Assembly (NCBI GenBank): GCA_023145375.1
Contig: JAGLDY010000008.1
Coordinates: 1-49,234 of the forward strand
From: Candidatus Sabulitectum sp.
Lineage (GTDB): Bacteria > Fermentibacterota > Fermentibacteria > Fermentibacterales > JCC-6
Length of the DNA stretch: 49,234 bases
Direction of reading: 5' to 3'
A program made the position numbers and the translations under genes. Shown piece by piece: positions 1-10,098 of this stretch. Under the pieces are notes generated by a model that was not told where the DNA came from, did no database searches, and saw only the letters and a list, made by a program, of their open reading frames with translations. Every line of letters begins with the position of its first letter. Position 1 is the stretch's first letter.

Positions 1-385
1 ATGCAAGACTCAGCAGGAAGCGAATCTCACCTGCAAGTGGAAACAAACCCTTCCCCGCAATGTGCATGAAAAGAACAGGAACCCAGCCGAATAGAATGAA
101 TAACTCCAGGAAAGCCGGTATTCTGCCCAGAAATGATACCACATGCAAAGAAATGGACAGAACACTGCTTCTCCTGAAAAGAAGAGTATACAGTCCGGCG
201 AGGAGGACCAGTGTGATCAGCAGCAGAATTGAGGCAAGGGGAATGGAGAATCTGTTTAATACTACAGGATTGCTGCTGTTTGATTCTGCAATCACTGATA
301 GAAACAACACCATTCCAGTCAAAATAAGCAGGAATCCTGAGTAGAAAAAGACTTTCCCCGCCCTGCCTCTACCGTGCTCGATCAT
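1..385 (-). CDS. Membrane protein of unknown function, C-terminus beyond window
   Basis: An open frame on the minus strand starts at ATG 385-383, preceded by a GGAAGGA ribosome binding site about 9 bases upstream. It runs without a stop off the left edge, giving about 128 residues. It begins MIEHGRGRAGKVFF and holds at least three hydrophobic segments (about residues 13-36, 50-75 and 95-118). The short positively charged start suggests an inner-membrane protein with a cytoplasmic N-terminus. I do not recognise the family; a multi-pass transporter or membrane glycosyltransferase is possible but unsupported. It is co-directional with the lipoprotein and TonB receptor upstream of it. Confidence 0.6.
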   Translation of the reverse strand, partial: MIEHGRGRAGKVFFYSGFLLILTGMVLFLSVIAESNSSNPVVLNRFSIPLASILLLITLVLLAGLYTLLFRRSSVLSISLHVVSFLGRIPAFLELFILFGWVPVLFMHIAGKGLFPLAGEIRFLLSLA

Positions 386-469
386 GCGAATTGTCCTTCC
401 GAATGGGCGGCATACCGGGGTAATCTACAATCAAGAGGTTAACAACGCAATTAGAATTAGATAAAGAAT

Positions 470-1483
470 TCAGATATCCGATGTTAGGGTGAGGATGTAC
501 TCTCCGTTGGCATGTGAAGTGATGTCCCAGGGGAAACCGGGTATATCTATCTCGGCAATGATTTCTTTCGTGAAGTAGTTGATTGCGGTAATTCTGCTGT
601 TTCCATCACCCAGATAGCTCAGTGCATAGAACAGTGTTGATCCCGGTACACTGCAGATGTTTGTAGGGTGACCCGCCACAGCTACTGAAAAGATATCAGG
701 TGCGGAGTAATTGCTGCAGATGGAAACACTGCCGTTCTCAGCAAACCATTCGGGGTGAACCACTGCCCAGATAGACTCTGCAGGGGCGGCGGTGATATCT
801 GAACTGGAACTGCCCAGAGATATTGGATTTACAAAAAATGTGCTTAGAGTGACTCTCCCCACAGAGCCTTCCTCACTGGAGCTGGCTGCAAGAAGATAGG
901 CATTCTGAAAAGATTCGATAGTGATGGAAACAGGGACGCAGTTCAACGGGCTGGATGTGCGCAGAACTGTGTTGCTCACCGGGTCTATCTCTCTGATCTG
1001 CCTGTCGCTGCCGTCGGACACATAGAACTTCTGACTGATCGGTGAAGCGCACAAAGCATTGGGCATTGGTCCCGCATCAAATTCATCAATAACCGAATTT
1101 GTCTGAAGGCTTACCTCAATTATCTTTCCTGCGGCTCCCACAACATAGACGGAGCCTGGTTTCGGCGTGATCATACTTCCGTAGCCTGACCCGCTTCCGA
1201 ACCCGATAACAAAAGAGGTATCCAGCTCCATTGCCGGAGAGTCAAATCTGTAGAGAGTACCGGAGCCTGACGCCACAAGGAATTCGTTGTTTCCAATGGA
1301 GCAGAGAGATCTGCCATCGGTTACATCGCTGAAGGTTCCGACTACTGTGTTATCCGAAACCTGAAGTTTAACTATGCGACTCTGATCCACAACATCATAT
1401 TCAACTGGACTGTAGCATGCGGTTGCAAGGAAGATCAAAGCGGGAAACAGTTTCAGCATTTTGAACTTTGTGTTTTTCATCAT
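470..1483 (-). CDS. Beta-propeller (YVTN/NHL-like) lipoprotein
   Basis: A 337-residue protein with a lipoprotein signal peptide: basic start, hydrophobic stretch and lipobox LATAC near residue 23, predicting an outer-membrane or periplasmic lipid anchor. The rest is a run of short beta-rich repeats (for example GTLYRFDSPAMELD, GKIIEVSLQTNSVIDEFDAG, RQIREIDPVSNTVLR) typical of YVTN/NHL beta propellers. It follows the TonB receptor stop by only a few bases, so the two are probably cotranscribed and may act together in binding an extracellular ligand. Two adjacent ATG codons (1483 and 1480) follow a GGGGGA site; 1480 has the better spacing. Substrate unknown. Confidence 0.75.
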   Translation of the reverse strand: MMKNTKFKMLKLFPALIFLATACYSPVEYDVVDQSRIVKLQVSDNTVVGTFSDVTDGRSLCSIGNNEFLVASGSGTLYRFDSPAMELDTSFVIGFGSGSGYGSMITPKPGSVYVVGAAGKIIEVSLQTNSVIDEFDAGPMPNALCASPISQKFYVSDGSDRQIREIDPVSNTVLRTSSPLNCVPVSITIESFQNAYLLAASSSEEGSVGRVTLSTFFVNPISLGSSSSDITAAPAESIWAVVHPEWFAENGSVSICSNYSAPDIFSVAVAGHPTNICSVPGSTLFYALSYLGDGNSRITAINYFTKEIIAEIDIPGFPWDITSHANGEYILTLTSDI

Positions 1484-1488
1484 TCCCC

Positions 1489-4149
1489 CTACCAGCTTAA
1501 GCCAAGGCCAAAAAAGATGTGTCTCGCAGGAGAATATGCCGCCGGGTTTGATCTGACCCCTCCGGGGTTACCTGTGCTGGTGTACAAAGCAGGGTCAAAG
1601 ATCCTGACAATGTTTGACCGGTCGAAAAGGTTGAAGATTGTGATCTTCGCCTCAAGCTCAGCGGCTCCGATCCAGAACCTGCGGGTTCCACTCAGATCGG
1701 TCTGCATGGTCCAGGGATACCGCTCTTTGTTTATGGCGGGGAGCATATCACCTGAGGTTTGAGTGAACGGATATCCGCTTCCCCATGACCAGCTTAAACT
1801 GAGAGAAGAGCCTTCAAAAGGGCGGATGCCTGCCCAGACAGGTCCCTCTCCACGATGATTGCTCAGATTCAGATGTGCATTTGCAGTGTGGCGCTGATCC
1901 CAGTCAAGATAGTTGTCATCAGTGGGGATCACAGCATACCCTTCACTTGAGTACTGATACTGTTCAGTTGCCGAGGAATATCTGCCTTCAGCCACGGAGT
2001 ATGTATAACTGACGCTGCCTGACCAGAAGTACCCGGGCAGGCGGAGAATGGTGAGTTCAGCCCCCTGTACCGTTGCGTAGCTGTTGTCATTTTCATACAT
2101 GAAGAATTGATTGAGACCTTCTGTTGAACCTGGTGCGGTCTGCACAAGCCCGTTGATCAGCTTTGAGAAAGCAGAGAAAGAGAGGGTGGAAAGATCCTCG
2201 ATTCGATGCCTGACTCCCACTTCGTAAGAGATGGTTCTTATCGCATCAAGATCGGGGTTCCCCACGATGGAGAAGTTACCGGAGAGGTTGTAACTGGAGC
2301 CGGAGAACATCTGATTCAGATTGGGCATCTGGAAGTAACGGCCATAGGTGGCGAAGAAAACATCTCTCTCGGATATGGGATGTGTGATGCCGAATCTTGG
2401 GCTCAACTGAAATTTTACAGGTATCTCAGTTGATCCGCTTTCACCGGGGGTGATCATTCTGGTGTTGGGGTTGAACAGGTCGGCTCTCAGACCTCCGTTC
2501 AGAACCATTGCCCCGGAGAAGTTCATGGAAGTCTGCAGGTATGCTGCGCCGGAGCTGGGATACGCTTTCCATATAGTTACCCAGGTCTGCTCAGGGCCTT
2601 TGGAATCCACACCGAAATCGTAGATATCGTAGTAGCTGCCTTCGATGCCTCCATTGATCTTCAGCATCCGGCTCAACTGACTGGTAATTCCTACCTTGCC
2701 TGTTACAACACTGCTTCTTGAATCAAGCCACACAGAGGGATGTGTTCCAGCATGGTAGAAGCCTAGGGAATCAGCTACACTCTCCGGGAAGAACTCGCCG
2801 AACCATGCTGCAGGAGAAAGGCCTTCACCAACGTAACCTCCGCCTTCATCTCTGATCCTTCTCCACTGGCAGAACTCACTTCTGTCGAAAGATACTTCCA
2901 GCAGAGATTTCTCACCAAGCAGCCTTGAGATCCTTGAGGTGACTCCCCATGTCTCATCAAATCTTATGGGTAGTGCGTAATCAAAGTCACCGCCAAGGCA
3001 TGGTTCACCATCTATGTAGGCAGGCTGGTCGTAGTTGGACCATGCCCACTCGTCCCATCCGCTCTGCCTGTAGGAATACCTGCTCAGGCAACTTACTGTG
3101 GTCAGGGGATCCGGGTGGTATGTGAGGTTCACGCAACCTGAAAGATTGTTCTGCCAGTTGTTTTCCCAGTTTCCTCTGCTGTCTTCAAGATCAAAACCGC
3201 TGCGTCCCCATTCAAAAGCAGTGAATACCTTCATCTCGCCTGGAATGTCTATCCCCAGAGCTGGAAGAAGGTAGGATGTCAGTGGCTCTGGCCCGCCCAA
3301 TGAAAATTCACCTGTAAGGCAGTCGCTTCTGTAGTTGTCGTTCTCGGAAGGTGCCGAGTAGTTTCGTTCTTCAGTCTCATAACCGAATGCGGTTAAAGCC
3401 CCGGCTCCAAATTTGATGTCTCCTTCGTAGCTGGATCCGCCTTCTCTTACAACCATTTTTACTATTCCGGACAGGGCATTGCCGTACTCTGCTTCGAACC
3501 CACCGGTGATAGTGGTTGCTTCCGCTATGGCGGAAAGAGGGACATTTGCCGTATAGGCGTTTGTTACAGGTGAGCGTACAGAAGCACCTTCCAGAAGAAA
3601 AGCAACCTCGCCTGAACGCCCGCCTCGTATGTGTATTTCCCCTCCTACTGTACTAACACCAGCCTGCCTTTGAAGAACATCCACAATGCTTGAAACGGGC
3701 ATGGTCTCTATCTCGCTGCGATCAACAACATGGATGGTGGAGGGAACACTTTCCAGAACCAGGTTCCTCTGGCCGGTCACTGTGATCACAGTTTCACCTG
3801 CAGCAGCTTCCTGCATCATAAGATCGATCCTGGTGGTCTGGTCGGAAACAACTGTGATTCCCTCCATGGTCACTGTTCCCATACCAACCATGCTGGCAGT
3901 TATGGAGTAATCACCTGGAGCAAGCCTTGGAATGTAGTATTCGCCACTGCTGTTTGTCATGGCTCCGAACTGAGTGCCCACAACCATTACAGTTACGCCG
4001 ACTATGTGATCGCCTTCAGAGTTGGCAACAATGCCGGTGATGGCTCCGGTACTTGATGCCAGTGCAAATGAAGGAAGCAGGAAGGGGAGGAGGAGACTGA
4101 AGCAGAGAATTCTTCGGAATGCAGTATCATTCAGTCTGTGTGAAAGCAT
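1489..4149 (-). CDS. TonB-dependent outer-membrane receptor with CarboxypepD_reg-like domain
   Basis: An 886-residue outer-membrane protein. I start it at ATG 4149 (MLSHRLND) because AAGGAG and GGTGGAG sites lie just upstream and a signal peptide ending FALAS follows; a TTG 45 bases further upstream is the alternative. In order: signal peptide; carboxypeptidase-regulatory-like beta domain (about 33-120, TGAITGIVANSEGD, then GEYYIPRLAPGDYSI); plug domain (about 125-240, VPSTIHVVDRSEIE, IHIRGGRSGEVAFLLEG); long beta-barrel ending in the aromatic LGLSW expected of BAM substrates. The domain order is typical of Bacteroidota and other FCB receptors. The ligand is not evident. The companion lipoprotein lies immediately downstream. 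Confidence 0.9.
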   Translation of the reverse strand: MLSHRLNDTAFRRILCFSLLLPFLLPSFALASSTGAITGIVANSEGDHIVGVTVMVVGTQFGAMTNSSGEYYIPRLAPGDYSITASMVGMGTVTMEGITVVSDQTTRIDLMMQEAAAGETVITVTGQRNLVLESVPSTIHVVDRSEIETMPVSSIVDVLQRQAGVSTVGGEIHIRGGRSGEVAFLLEGASVRSPVTNAYTANVPLSAIAEATTITGGFEAEYGNALSGIVKMVVREGGSSYEGDIKFGAGALTAFGYETEERNYSAPSENDNYRSDCLTGEFSLGGPEPLTSYLLPALGIDIPGEMKVFTAFEWGRSGFDLEDSRGNWENNWQNNLSGCVNLTYHPDPLTTVSCLSRYSYRQSGWDEWAWSNYDQPAYIDGEPCLGGDFDYALPIRFDETWGVTSRISRLLGEKSLLEVSFDRSEFCQWRRIRDEGGGYVGEGLSPAAWFGEFFPESVADSLGFYHAGTHPSVWLDSRSSVVTGKVGITSQLSRMLKINGGIEGSYYDIYDFGVDSKGPEQTWVTIWKAYPSSGAAYLQTSMNFSGAMVLNGGLRADLFNPNTRMITPGESGSTEIPVKFQLSPRFGITHPISERDVFFATYGRYFQMPNLNQMFSGSSYNLSGNFSIVGNPDLDAIRTISYEVGVRHRIEDLSTLSFSAFSKLINGLVQTAPGSTEGLNQFFMYENDNSYATVQGAELTILRLPGYFWSGSVSYTYSVAEGRYSSATEQYQYSSEGYAVIPTDDNYLDWDQRHTANAHLNLSNHRGEGPVWAGIRPFEGSSLSLSWSWGSGYPFTQTSGDMLPAINKERYPWTMQTDLSGTRRFWIGAAELEAKITIFNLFDRSNIVRIFDPALYTSTGNPGGVRSNPAAYSPARHIFFGLGLSW

Positions 4150-4200
4150 TTTCTCCACCACTCCTTCTGAAAAAATCAGTTTTCGAATATTCAAATGAGA

Positions 4201-4228
4201 ATATTATTACGTAAACAAACAAAAGCAA
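4201..4228 (-). promoter_or_regulatory. Candidate sigma70 promoter for TonB receptor operon
   Basis: On the minus strand TTGCTT (4228-4223) and TAATAT (4206-4201) are separated by 16 bases, about 50 bases upstream of the chosen receptor ATG. The divergent intergenic region is AT-rich. Confidence 0.4.
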
Positions 4229-4253
4229 GTGAAAGAAGTACCAAATTAGAAGG

Positions 4254-4283
4254 TTGACTGTGCGTTACAGTTGGCAATATTGT
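4254..4283 (+). promoter_or_regulatory. Candidate sigma70 promoter for the secreted cassette
   Basis: TTGACT at 4254-4259 and TATTGT at 4278-4283 with an 18-base spacer, about 37 bases upstream of the ATG at 4320. The -10 box matches at four of six positions, so the call is tentative. Confidence 0.35.
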
Positions 4284-4319
4284 TCCTGTTGAACTTCACG
4301 CAGGAAGGATGAATTTCGC

Positions 4320-6791
4320 ATGCACCCTGTTAAGCACTTTCACATAACCCGGCTGACATCACTCTTTGCATTTTTTCTTTTCTGCGGATCTGCTTTCGCC
4401 TTGAATGTGGGAGAAACTGTAGATATTCTTGTCCCTGATATTTCTTACTTTCCCGATGAACCGCAAATGCGTCAGTTTACCTGCAGAGCTGTCACCGAGC
4501 ATGCTTACTTTCTTGTACAGGACACCACATTCTTTGATCTTCCCGATCCTGATGACGAGTTTCAGATCATATGGGACAGCCTGGTAACACAGACAGAAGT
4601 AGACAGCATTGCTGCGCAGTTTGAAGGCGCGGGGGTTGATGTATTCGGTACTGTGACATCTTTGTTCGGCCCTGTGCCGGAGACGGTAAATGATGATGAC
4701 AAGTTATGGATCATGTTTGCAGATGTGCCGGATTATCACCCGATCCCGAACTCAGGCATCATTCGATTGGGAAACTGGATATATACATGGCCTGAGGATT
4801 TTGACGGGGACAGTAATACCGGCAATAACCATGATGCTTTTTATGTAAACCTCGGTGCCTACAAGAACATGCCGGGAGCAACCTGGGAAGAAGTTCGCGG
4901 TTCGATCCATACATGGTCTGTTCCAACCGGACTGGGGCAGTTTATCAGGATAGCAAACAACCGGCTGGAGGAAAAGTGGGTGGTCCGTGGACTGGGGCTG
5001 GTTGCTCAGTTCTCCTGTTATGGCCTGACTTCCACGTTTAACGGCAATCTTGGGATCGAAGGTTTCCTTGACGCTTTTGCCATGGGTGGGGGAATAGAGC
5101 TTACATCCTGGTGCTCCGGCCAGACAAGTAAGGACTTTGGAGCAAATCAGGGGGGAGAATTTCTCTGGTTCAAGTACCTGGAGCAAAGAACCGGGTCCTC
5201 CATTCTTTCTGATATAGTGCAATCTGAACTATCCGGTATGCAGGGCATAGCTTCAGCTATTGATCCTTCCATTCCTGACAGTGTCTCAGTGGAAACCAAC
5301 GTGTATCCCCTGTATGAAGACTGGCTGATCACAAACATTGTAGCTCATGCAGCAGGTTCTTTTGCCGGGGGGATTTACCGGTATGATTTTCTAGACGGAA
5401 CAGGGTTCATCTTCACAATGATAGATGATCCTGCTTCATTTCTCGGGGAATTTGACACCTATCCAATCCCAACCTGGATCGCACCCCACACATACGGTAT
5501 AAGTGCTCAGACCTTTGCTGCTCAGTATGCCAGCTTTGAAGGGGATTATTCTTCCGGCGGAAACCCCACTGTTTATTTTAATGGGATGTACAACCAGAAC
5601 AACGGTTCCGGAGCGAACATAAACGGCCGCTGGATCGTTCACAGGATTGTCTTTGAAGACGATTCAACACTGCAGTCTGTTGATTCTCTTGAATTCAATG
5701 AACTGTTCACTGGAACATTTGAGCTCGATGGCTTTAGAACCTGCCTGGTTCTTACAAATAACAATCCGGGAGGCACTGCCAAAGTACGGTATACTCTCAG
5801 CCAGGACACTGCATCGAAGAGTCTTTTCATTTCTGCGCACCAGAACCAGATGAACCAGTATTTTCTTCAGGTTTACACCTCTTTGTTTCGTGATGATACT
5901 CAGATTCCCTACGGTTATGACTGGGTTGGTCCGAAGCTTGAGATCTCCAGTCTGACACCGGATGGCTCACCGGACAGTACCGCTATTCTTGAGATGGAGC
6001 CCTTGACCGGTACTTTATGGACTGGGCGGGCATACTCCTGGTCCGCTGGGAATTTCCGGCTTGTGTGTAGTGGATACGACAGTCTTGGACTGGGTTACAG
6101 CGATTCGCTTCAGTTTGCAGTCGGTTTTGGTGGAGCAGAAAAACTTGTTCTAGACATTCAGACAGCTGAACTGGAAATTGCCGGAGGCACACTTCCTGCA
6201 CAAACTCAGGCGAGTCTGATCGAAGCAAATGCACTGAGTCTTTCTGTGAGCAGCGATATTCCTTTGAATGCCACCGGGGCAATTCTTACAGGAATCATTG
6301 AAGGGCCTGTTGCAGTGTATCCCGGTGCAGGAGTGATCTCTTTTCCCGCAGGATCATGCCAGGGAGCTGTTTTCCGGTTTGACGGAGAGCAGTGGCTGGA
6401 GCAGGAGAGCTATTTCCTTGAAGGAAGGATGTATGCTTCTGTAAACCATGAAGGAATTTATGTTCTGGGTCAGAGCCCGGGATTGTTTTCTCCCAGTGTT
6501 TTGTCTTTGCCTGTTTTACAGGGCAGTTTTCCCAATCCCTTTTTGTCTCAGGTTTCCTTCCGGTTTTCTTTACCGGAGGCTTCAGTAGCATCCCTGAAGG
6601 TATATGACATCACAGGGAGGCTTCTAAAAATTGTTATTGATCATGAGTTGCCGGGTGGTCTGCATACGGTTTCCTGGAATGGCAGAGATGATTCAGGCGG
6701 TTCTATCGCTTCAGGAGTCTATTTCGCAAGGCTTGAAGCATCGGGATATTCTGAAACTCTGAAACTTGTTAGGGTGGGAGGAGAAATTTGA
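4320..6791 (+). CDS. Secreted metallopeptidase-like protein with degenerate active site, FlgD-like C-terminal domain (copy 1)
   Basis: 823 residues; signal peptide 1-28 (cleavage near SAFA). Residues 30-330 follow the layout of the intact metallopeptidase at 18299-19984: VGE/VGD start, FGPVPETVNDDD versus FGDPPDELDDD, then the active-site region. Where that protein has HEFQH and WVNEGMSE, this one has RGSIHTWSV (193-201) and WVVRGLGLVAQ (220-230), so the zinc histidines and the third-ligand glutamate are gone. Residues 740-823 form a FlgD/Por-tail-like domain (FPNPF, VYDITGRLL, SGVYFARLE), suggesting cell-surface sorting. A tandem paralogue lies at 11163. First gene of a three-gene cassette, abutting the TPR lipoprotein. 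A non-catalytic binding or structural role is inferred. Confidence 0.7.
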   Translation: MHPVKHFHITRLTSLFAFFLFCGSAFALNVGETVDILVPDISYFPDEPQMRQFTCRAVTEHAYFLVQDTTFFDLPDPDDEFQIIWDSLVTQTEVDSIAAQFEGAGVDVFGTVTSLFGPVPETVNDDDKLWIMFADVPDYHPIPNSGIIRLGNWIYTWPEDFDGDSNTGNNHDAFYVNLGAYKNMPGATWEEVRGSIHTWSVPTGLGQFIRIANNRLEEKWVVRGLGLVAQFSCYGLTSTFNGNLGIEGFLDAFAMGGGIELTSWCSGQTSKDFGANQGGEFLWFKYLEQRTGSSILSDIVQSELSGMQGIASAIDPSIPDSVSVETNVYPLYEDWLITNIVAHAAGSFAGGIYRYDFLDGTGFIFTMIDDPASFLGEFDTYPIPTWIAPHTYGISAQTFAAQYASFEGDYSSGGNPTVYFNGMYNQNNGSGANINGRWIVHRIVFEDDSTLQSVDSLEFNELFTGTFELDGFRTCLVLTNNNPGGTAKVRYTLSQDTASKSLFISAHQNQMNQYFLQVYTSLFRDDTQIPYGYDWVGPKLEISSLTPDGSPDSTAILEMEPLTGTLWTGRAYSWSAGNFRLVCSGYDSLGLGYSDSLQFAVGFGGAEKLVLDIQTAELEIAGGTLPAQTQASLIEANALSLSVSSDIPLNATGAILTGIIEGPVAVYPGAGVISFPAGSCQGAVFRFDGEQWLEQESYFLEGRMYASVNHEGIYVLGQSPGLFSPSVLSLPVLQGSFPNPFLSQVSFRFSLPEASVASLKVYDITGRLLKIVIDHELPGGLHTVSWNGRDDSGGSIASGVYFARLEASGYSETLKLVRVGGEI

Positions 6792-7849
6792 TGAAAAATT
6801 CAATTCTTTTCTCTTCTCTGATCTTTCTTACTCTCTTTGGTATTACCTGTATGCGGAATCCCTCTGACCTTCCGGAACCGGAGGGTTATGACGGTTTTCT
6901 TGAACTGGGCTGGCAGGCTGTTTCACAGGGTGAACACCTGGCTGCATTTGATTATTTCCAGCAGGCAATAGCCGTGGATCTTTCCCGGGCAGAGGGGTTT
7001 CTGGGTTCAGGAGTTGCCTGTCTCTATCTTGAAGACTACTGGGGTCAGGGAGATGCATTCTTTCAATCAGCCATTCAGAAAGATTGTGGAAGTTCCTTAG
7101 TGTTGCAGTATCAGGATGAAGCCCAGGTCCAGGACACAATGTGGACTGTTTTCCAGTGCATCGACCCCGACCTTCCACAGGATTCACTGGATATCTGGTT
7201 GCCGCTGACAGCGGATTCCGGTGAGGTCTGGGTGGGAGAACAAATTTATAACTATCTGTCAGTAAACCAGTTAAGCACTGAACTTCAGTTCAGATTTACC
7301 CCGACCCATAGTAATGTTGTCGCCTGCACAGATATGTTCAATGTTCAGAGCGGAGCTTTCTACAGTGGAGACAGCACAGTTTCAGGTTCTATTTACCTAT
7401 CAGTTCCTCTTCTCAAACTTGATATCGAACAAGGGGCTGACTACTACACATGGGTAATGGTAAACCAGAACATCATTTACGATTATTCTTCATTCAGTGC
7501 ATCCGGCCAGGAGGGTCAGATATCTCTTGATGCCCTTGCGGCAAGAGTCATGCTTCAGGAGGTCAGAGGTGATACTGGAGATCTTCTCCAGGCGGTGGCT
7601 TCTATGGCAGGGCTGCTGCAGATCGCTCCTGATTTCAAATTTGGTAATGGCAACCCTCTGCGGGAAATTGTTTTTGACACAGACATTGTAGATGTTTCAG
7701 CTTCGGCTGCTTCTTATGCCTTTCTCAACGAAAAGTACATAAATTCCTGGTTCATCTGCAAGCAGGTTGGCTACGGACAGGGGCTGGACCCGCAATCTGA
7801 GAACTTTCTGCTGGATCTGCTGGAGCTTTTTGCTCAGATGGGGAGGTAA
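6791..7849 (+). CDS. TPR-like lipoprotein of the secreted cassette (copy 1)
   Basis: 352 residues starting at ATG 6791, which overlaps the previous stop by one base and follows a GGGAGGAG site by 7 bases (a TTG one codon earlier is possible). A signal peptide ends in lipobox GITC, predicting lipid anchoring. Residues 30-110 contain paired TPR-like helices (GYDGFLELGWQAVSQGEHLA, AFDYFQQAIAVDLSRAEGFL). The C-terminal two thirds are not recognised. The paralogue at 13637 shares the segment after the lipobox almost exactly (NPSDLPEPEGYDGFLELGWQ). Always between the pseudopeptidase and the large Fn3 protein, so probably part of the same surface assembly. Confidence 0.7.
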   Translation: MKNSILFSSLIFLTLFGITCMRNPSDLPEPEGYDGFLELGWQAVSQGEHLAAFDYFQQAIAVDLSRAEGFLGSGVACLYLEDYWGQGDAFFQSAIQKDCGSSLVLQYQDEAQVQDTMWTVFQCIDPDLPQDSLDIWLPLTADSGEVWVGEQIYNYLSVNQLSTELQFRFTPTHSNVVACTDMFNVQSGAFYSGDSTVSGSIYLSVPLLKLDIEQGADYYTWVMVNQNIIYDYSSFSASGQEGQISLDALAARVMLQEVRGDTGDLLQAVASMAGLLQIAPDFKFGNGNPLREIVFDTDIVDVSASAASYAFLNEKYINSWFICKQVGYGQGLDPQSENFLLDLLELFAQMGR

Positions 7850-7852
7850 AAG

Positions 7853-10075
7853 ATGAATATCATTTTTAAGAAACTTTTACCTGTTGTTCTTATTCTGGTG
7901 GCTGTTTCTTCCTTTGCCGAATCGAAATATGATCAATCTGATTCTATTCCATTTACAGATGAATCAGACGGAAGACCCTTTGTAGCATCCAGTCTGCACA
8001 ATCTTTCCAATCTCTGGGCGATATTCTCAAATGTGGGACTATACGGATCTCGATTTAACAACACCATGGAGTGGCCCGGAGGTGAGGGCTCAAAATACCT
8101 CTGGTATGGATCGATCTGGGCATCTGCTTATGGTCCGGTGGCTTCAGGCGGTACACCTGATGCCTATGTGAGCTCCTCTTTATTCCCTTATTTCACTTAT
8201 ATGGAGTATCGGCCCAGTGAGGGTTTTCCCATGGTTAAATCAACACCTGGAGTCACTGCCCATGAAGAAACTATCTGGGGTGAGGATGACTGGTCCACAA
8301 GCAATGAATCGCCGATGGGTGTGAGAACATTTCAGCATGCCTTCAGCTGGAGTACTCCGGGATTTGATCAGTTTGCCGCCAGCGAGATAATAGTGACACA
8401 TTTAAGTGACTTCGGGAACCCCGGCGTTCCTCTGGATGCGTTCTGCTTCTCAATACTTGGTGATTGTGATATTGCCTCAGCAGATCCATCGAATACATTC
8501 TTCATGGATGACATGGTTTTTTACGATGGTCATGCCATCTGGTGCAACGACCCGGATGCTTCTTTTGATTATGAGTTTGACTCAGGTCTAAAGGCAAGCC
8601 AGGCTGATGTCTTTATCTATCAGCGTAACCCCGACGCATCCTGGAGCGACCCTGAGGACGACATCTACTATCACTACAACTACTCGGGAACAGATGGAAT
8701 AGTTGATGCAGATGTTAATTCAGACGGTGTCTCGGATCACTTCACAGTGTTGTTCAGGATAGTGGGCAGTGATACCGTTTATACAACTGAGCCAAACACA
8801 GGCCTTGAGCTTTTCTCAGATGGCAGACCACCTGACTTCTGGCATCACACAGTGGGTGATACCACTTATGCCGTTGTACCAAGAAACATGAGCTACATGT
8901 GGGACGGTAATGATCCTGCTTCATCAACAGATGATTCCGGTGAACCTACTATTTCCCCGCCCTGCAACGGATTTCTTGGTTGGCGCCTTCTGGATTTCTG
9001 GATAAAGAAAGCTGATGGTACCATTGAAAGACCAGTTGATGTGCTCGGATGTCCTGTCCCTCTCTCTCATTCCTGGTGGAATACGGAAGGTTCTCCCTAT
9101 TCTGACGCGATCTCTTACGATTATGTATGGGGAGAGAATCAGGACTTCAGCGGCAGGCAGAGCGGTCCTGCTTATCTTGCGGGCTGGATGGGTGATACCA
9201 GTTCTCCCAATGCTTTCCTGCCCGGTAATCCCGGGCCGTTTCCCATAGTGCACGAGAACCCTCTTGCCATGGGTTACCAGCCATATGATTACCAGTTTCT
9301 TATGTCTTTCGGACCGGTTGACCTGGCTGATGGCGACAGCCTTCATATCGTTGGCGGCTGGGTCATCGGTGCCGGTCTCGCGGATCTCAGGATACAGGCG
9401 GACAACATGCTTGATGCCTACTACCGTGACGGCGGATGGGGTGTTCCTGATGTTCCGCCGGTACCCTCCTTTTTCTATGAAACAAGCAATGGTTCAGTGG
9501 ATTGTTCCTGGAGTGATGAGGCAGAGATCTATGAACCCTTTGGAGGTTATCACCTCTACAGATCAGTTTTCAATACCTCTGACTGGGAACTGATAGGAGA
9601 GCTGGAAAGCGGAACTTACGAATTCACAGACAGTACTGTTACATCCGGTTTCCCGTATTTCTACTCGCTGTGTGTTTATGATGCGGAGACATCTGTAGAG
9701 AGCAGGCAGAACAACTACAAAAAAGCACTGGACGGTACACCTGTTCCCGTTGTTCCCGGCTGGGCAGCAGAACAGAACTGGACTGAGAATGTAAGGGTTG
9801 TTCCCAATCCGTACAGAGGTTCCGCTGAATGGGAGTTGCCTTACGCGAACAAAATTGCCTTTATAAACCTTCCCCCCATGTGCGACATTCAGATATATAC
9901 GCTGAGTGGAGACCATGTGAAGACGCTGGAGCACAGAAGTTACGGCGGTGATGTTGGTGAAGAATACTGGGATCTGACAAACTCTGACGGCAGGCTGATC
10001 TGCACAGGTCTTTATGTTTACTGTGTACAGACCTCAGATGATCATGTTATCAGCAAGTTTGCGGTAATTCGATGA
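7853..10075 (+). CDS. Large secreted protein with Fn3-like and C-terminal sorting domains (copy 1)
   Basis: 740 residues, ATG 7853 after a GGAGG site. Signal peptide 1-22 (ending SSFA). The long N-terminal region is aromatic- and acid-rich and holds an EF-hand/dockerin-like calcium loop (DADVNSDGVSD, about residue 285). A fibronectin-III-like module covers about 535-635 (SFFYETSNGSVDCSWSDEAE, YHLYRSVF). The end (about 650-740) resembles a Por-tail/FlgD-type domain with VRVVPNPYRGS, IYTLSGDHVKTL and TGLYVYCVQ. It is found as the third gene of both cassette copies. No catalytic motif was seen; a surface or secreted structural role is inferred. Confidence 0.65.
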   Translation: MNIIFKKLLPVVLILVAVSSFAESKYDQSDSIPFTDESDGRPFVASSLHNLSNLWAIFSNVGLYGSRFNNTMEWPGGEGSKYLWYGSIWASAYGPVASGGTPDAYVSSSLFPYFTYMEYRPSEGFPMVKSTPGVTAHEETIWGEDDWSTSNESPMGVRTFQHAFSWSTPGFDQFAASEIIVTHLSDFGNPGVPLDAFCFSILGDCDIASADPSNTFFMDDMVFYDGHAIWCNDPDASFDYEFDSGLKASQADVFIYQRNPDASWSDPEDDIYYHYNYSGTDGIVDADVNSDGVSDHFTVLFRIVGSDTVYTTEPNTGLELFSDGRPPDFWHHTVGDTTYAVVPRNMSYMWDGNDPASSTDDSGEPTISPPCNGFLGWRLLDFWIKKADGTIERPVDVLGCPVPLSHSWWNTEGSPYSDAISYDYVWGENQDFSGRQSGPAYLAGWMGDTSSPNAFLPGNPGPFPIVHENPLAMGYQPYDYQFLMSFGPVDLADGDSLHIVGGWVIGAGLADLRIQADNMLDAYYRDGGWGVPDVPPVPSFFYETSNGSVDCSWSDEAEIYEPFGGYHLYRSVFNTSDWELIGELESGTYEFTDSTVTSGFPYFYSLCVYDAETSVESRQNNYKKALDGTPVPVVPGWAAEQNWTENVRVVPNPYRGSAEWELPYANKIAFINLPPMCDIQIYTLSGDHVKTLEHRSYGGDVGEEYWDLTNSDGRLICTGLYVYCVQTSDDHVISKFAVIR

Positions 10076-10098
10076 AATTGAATATGAGGAGAACTGAA

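Noticed and set aside
60..344. 94-codon plus-strand open frame
   Set aside because: It is antisense to the membrane protein on the minus strand, which has a ribosome site and a coherent hydrophobic pattern.
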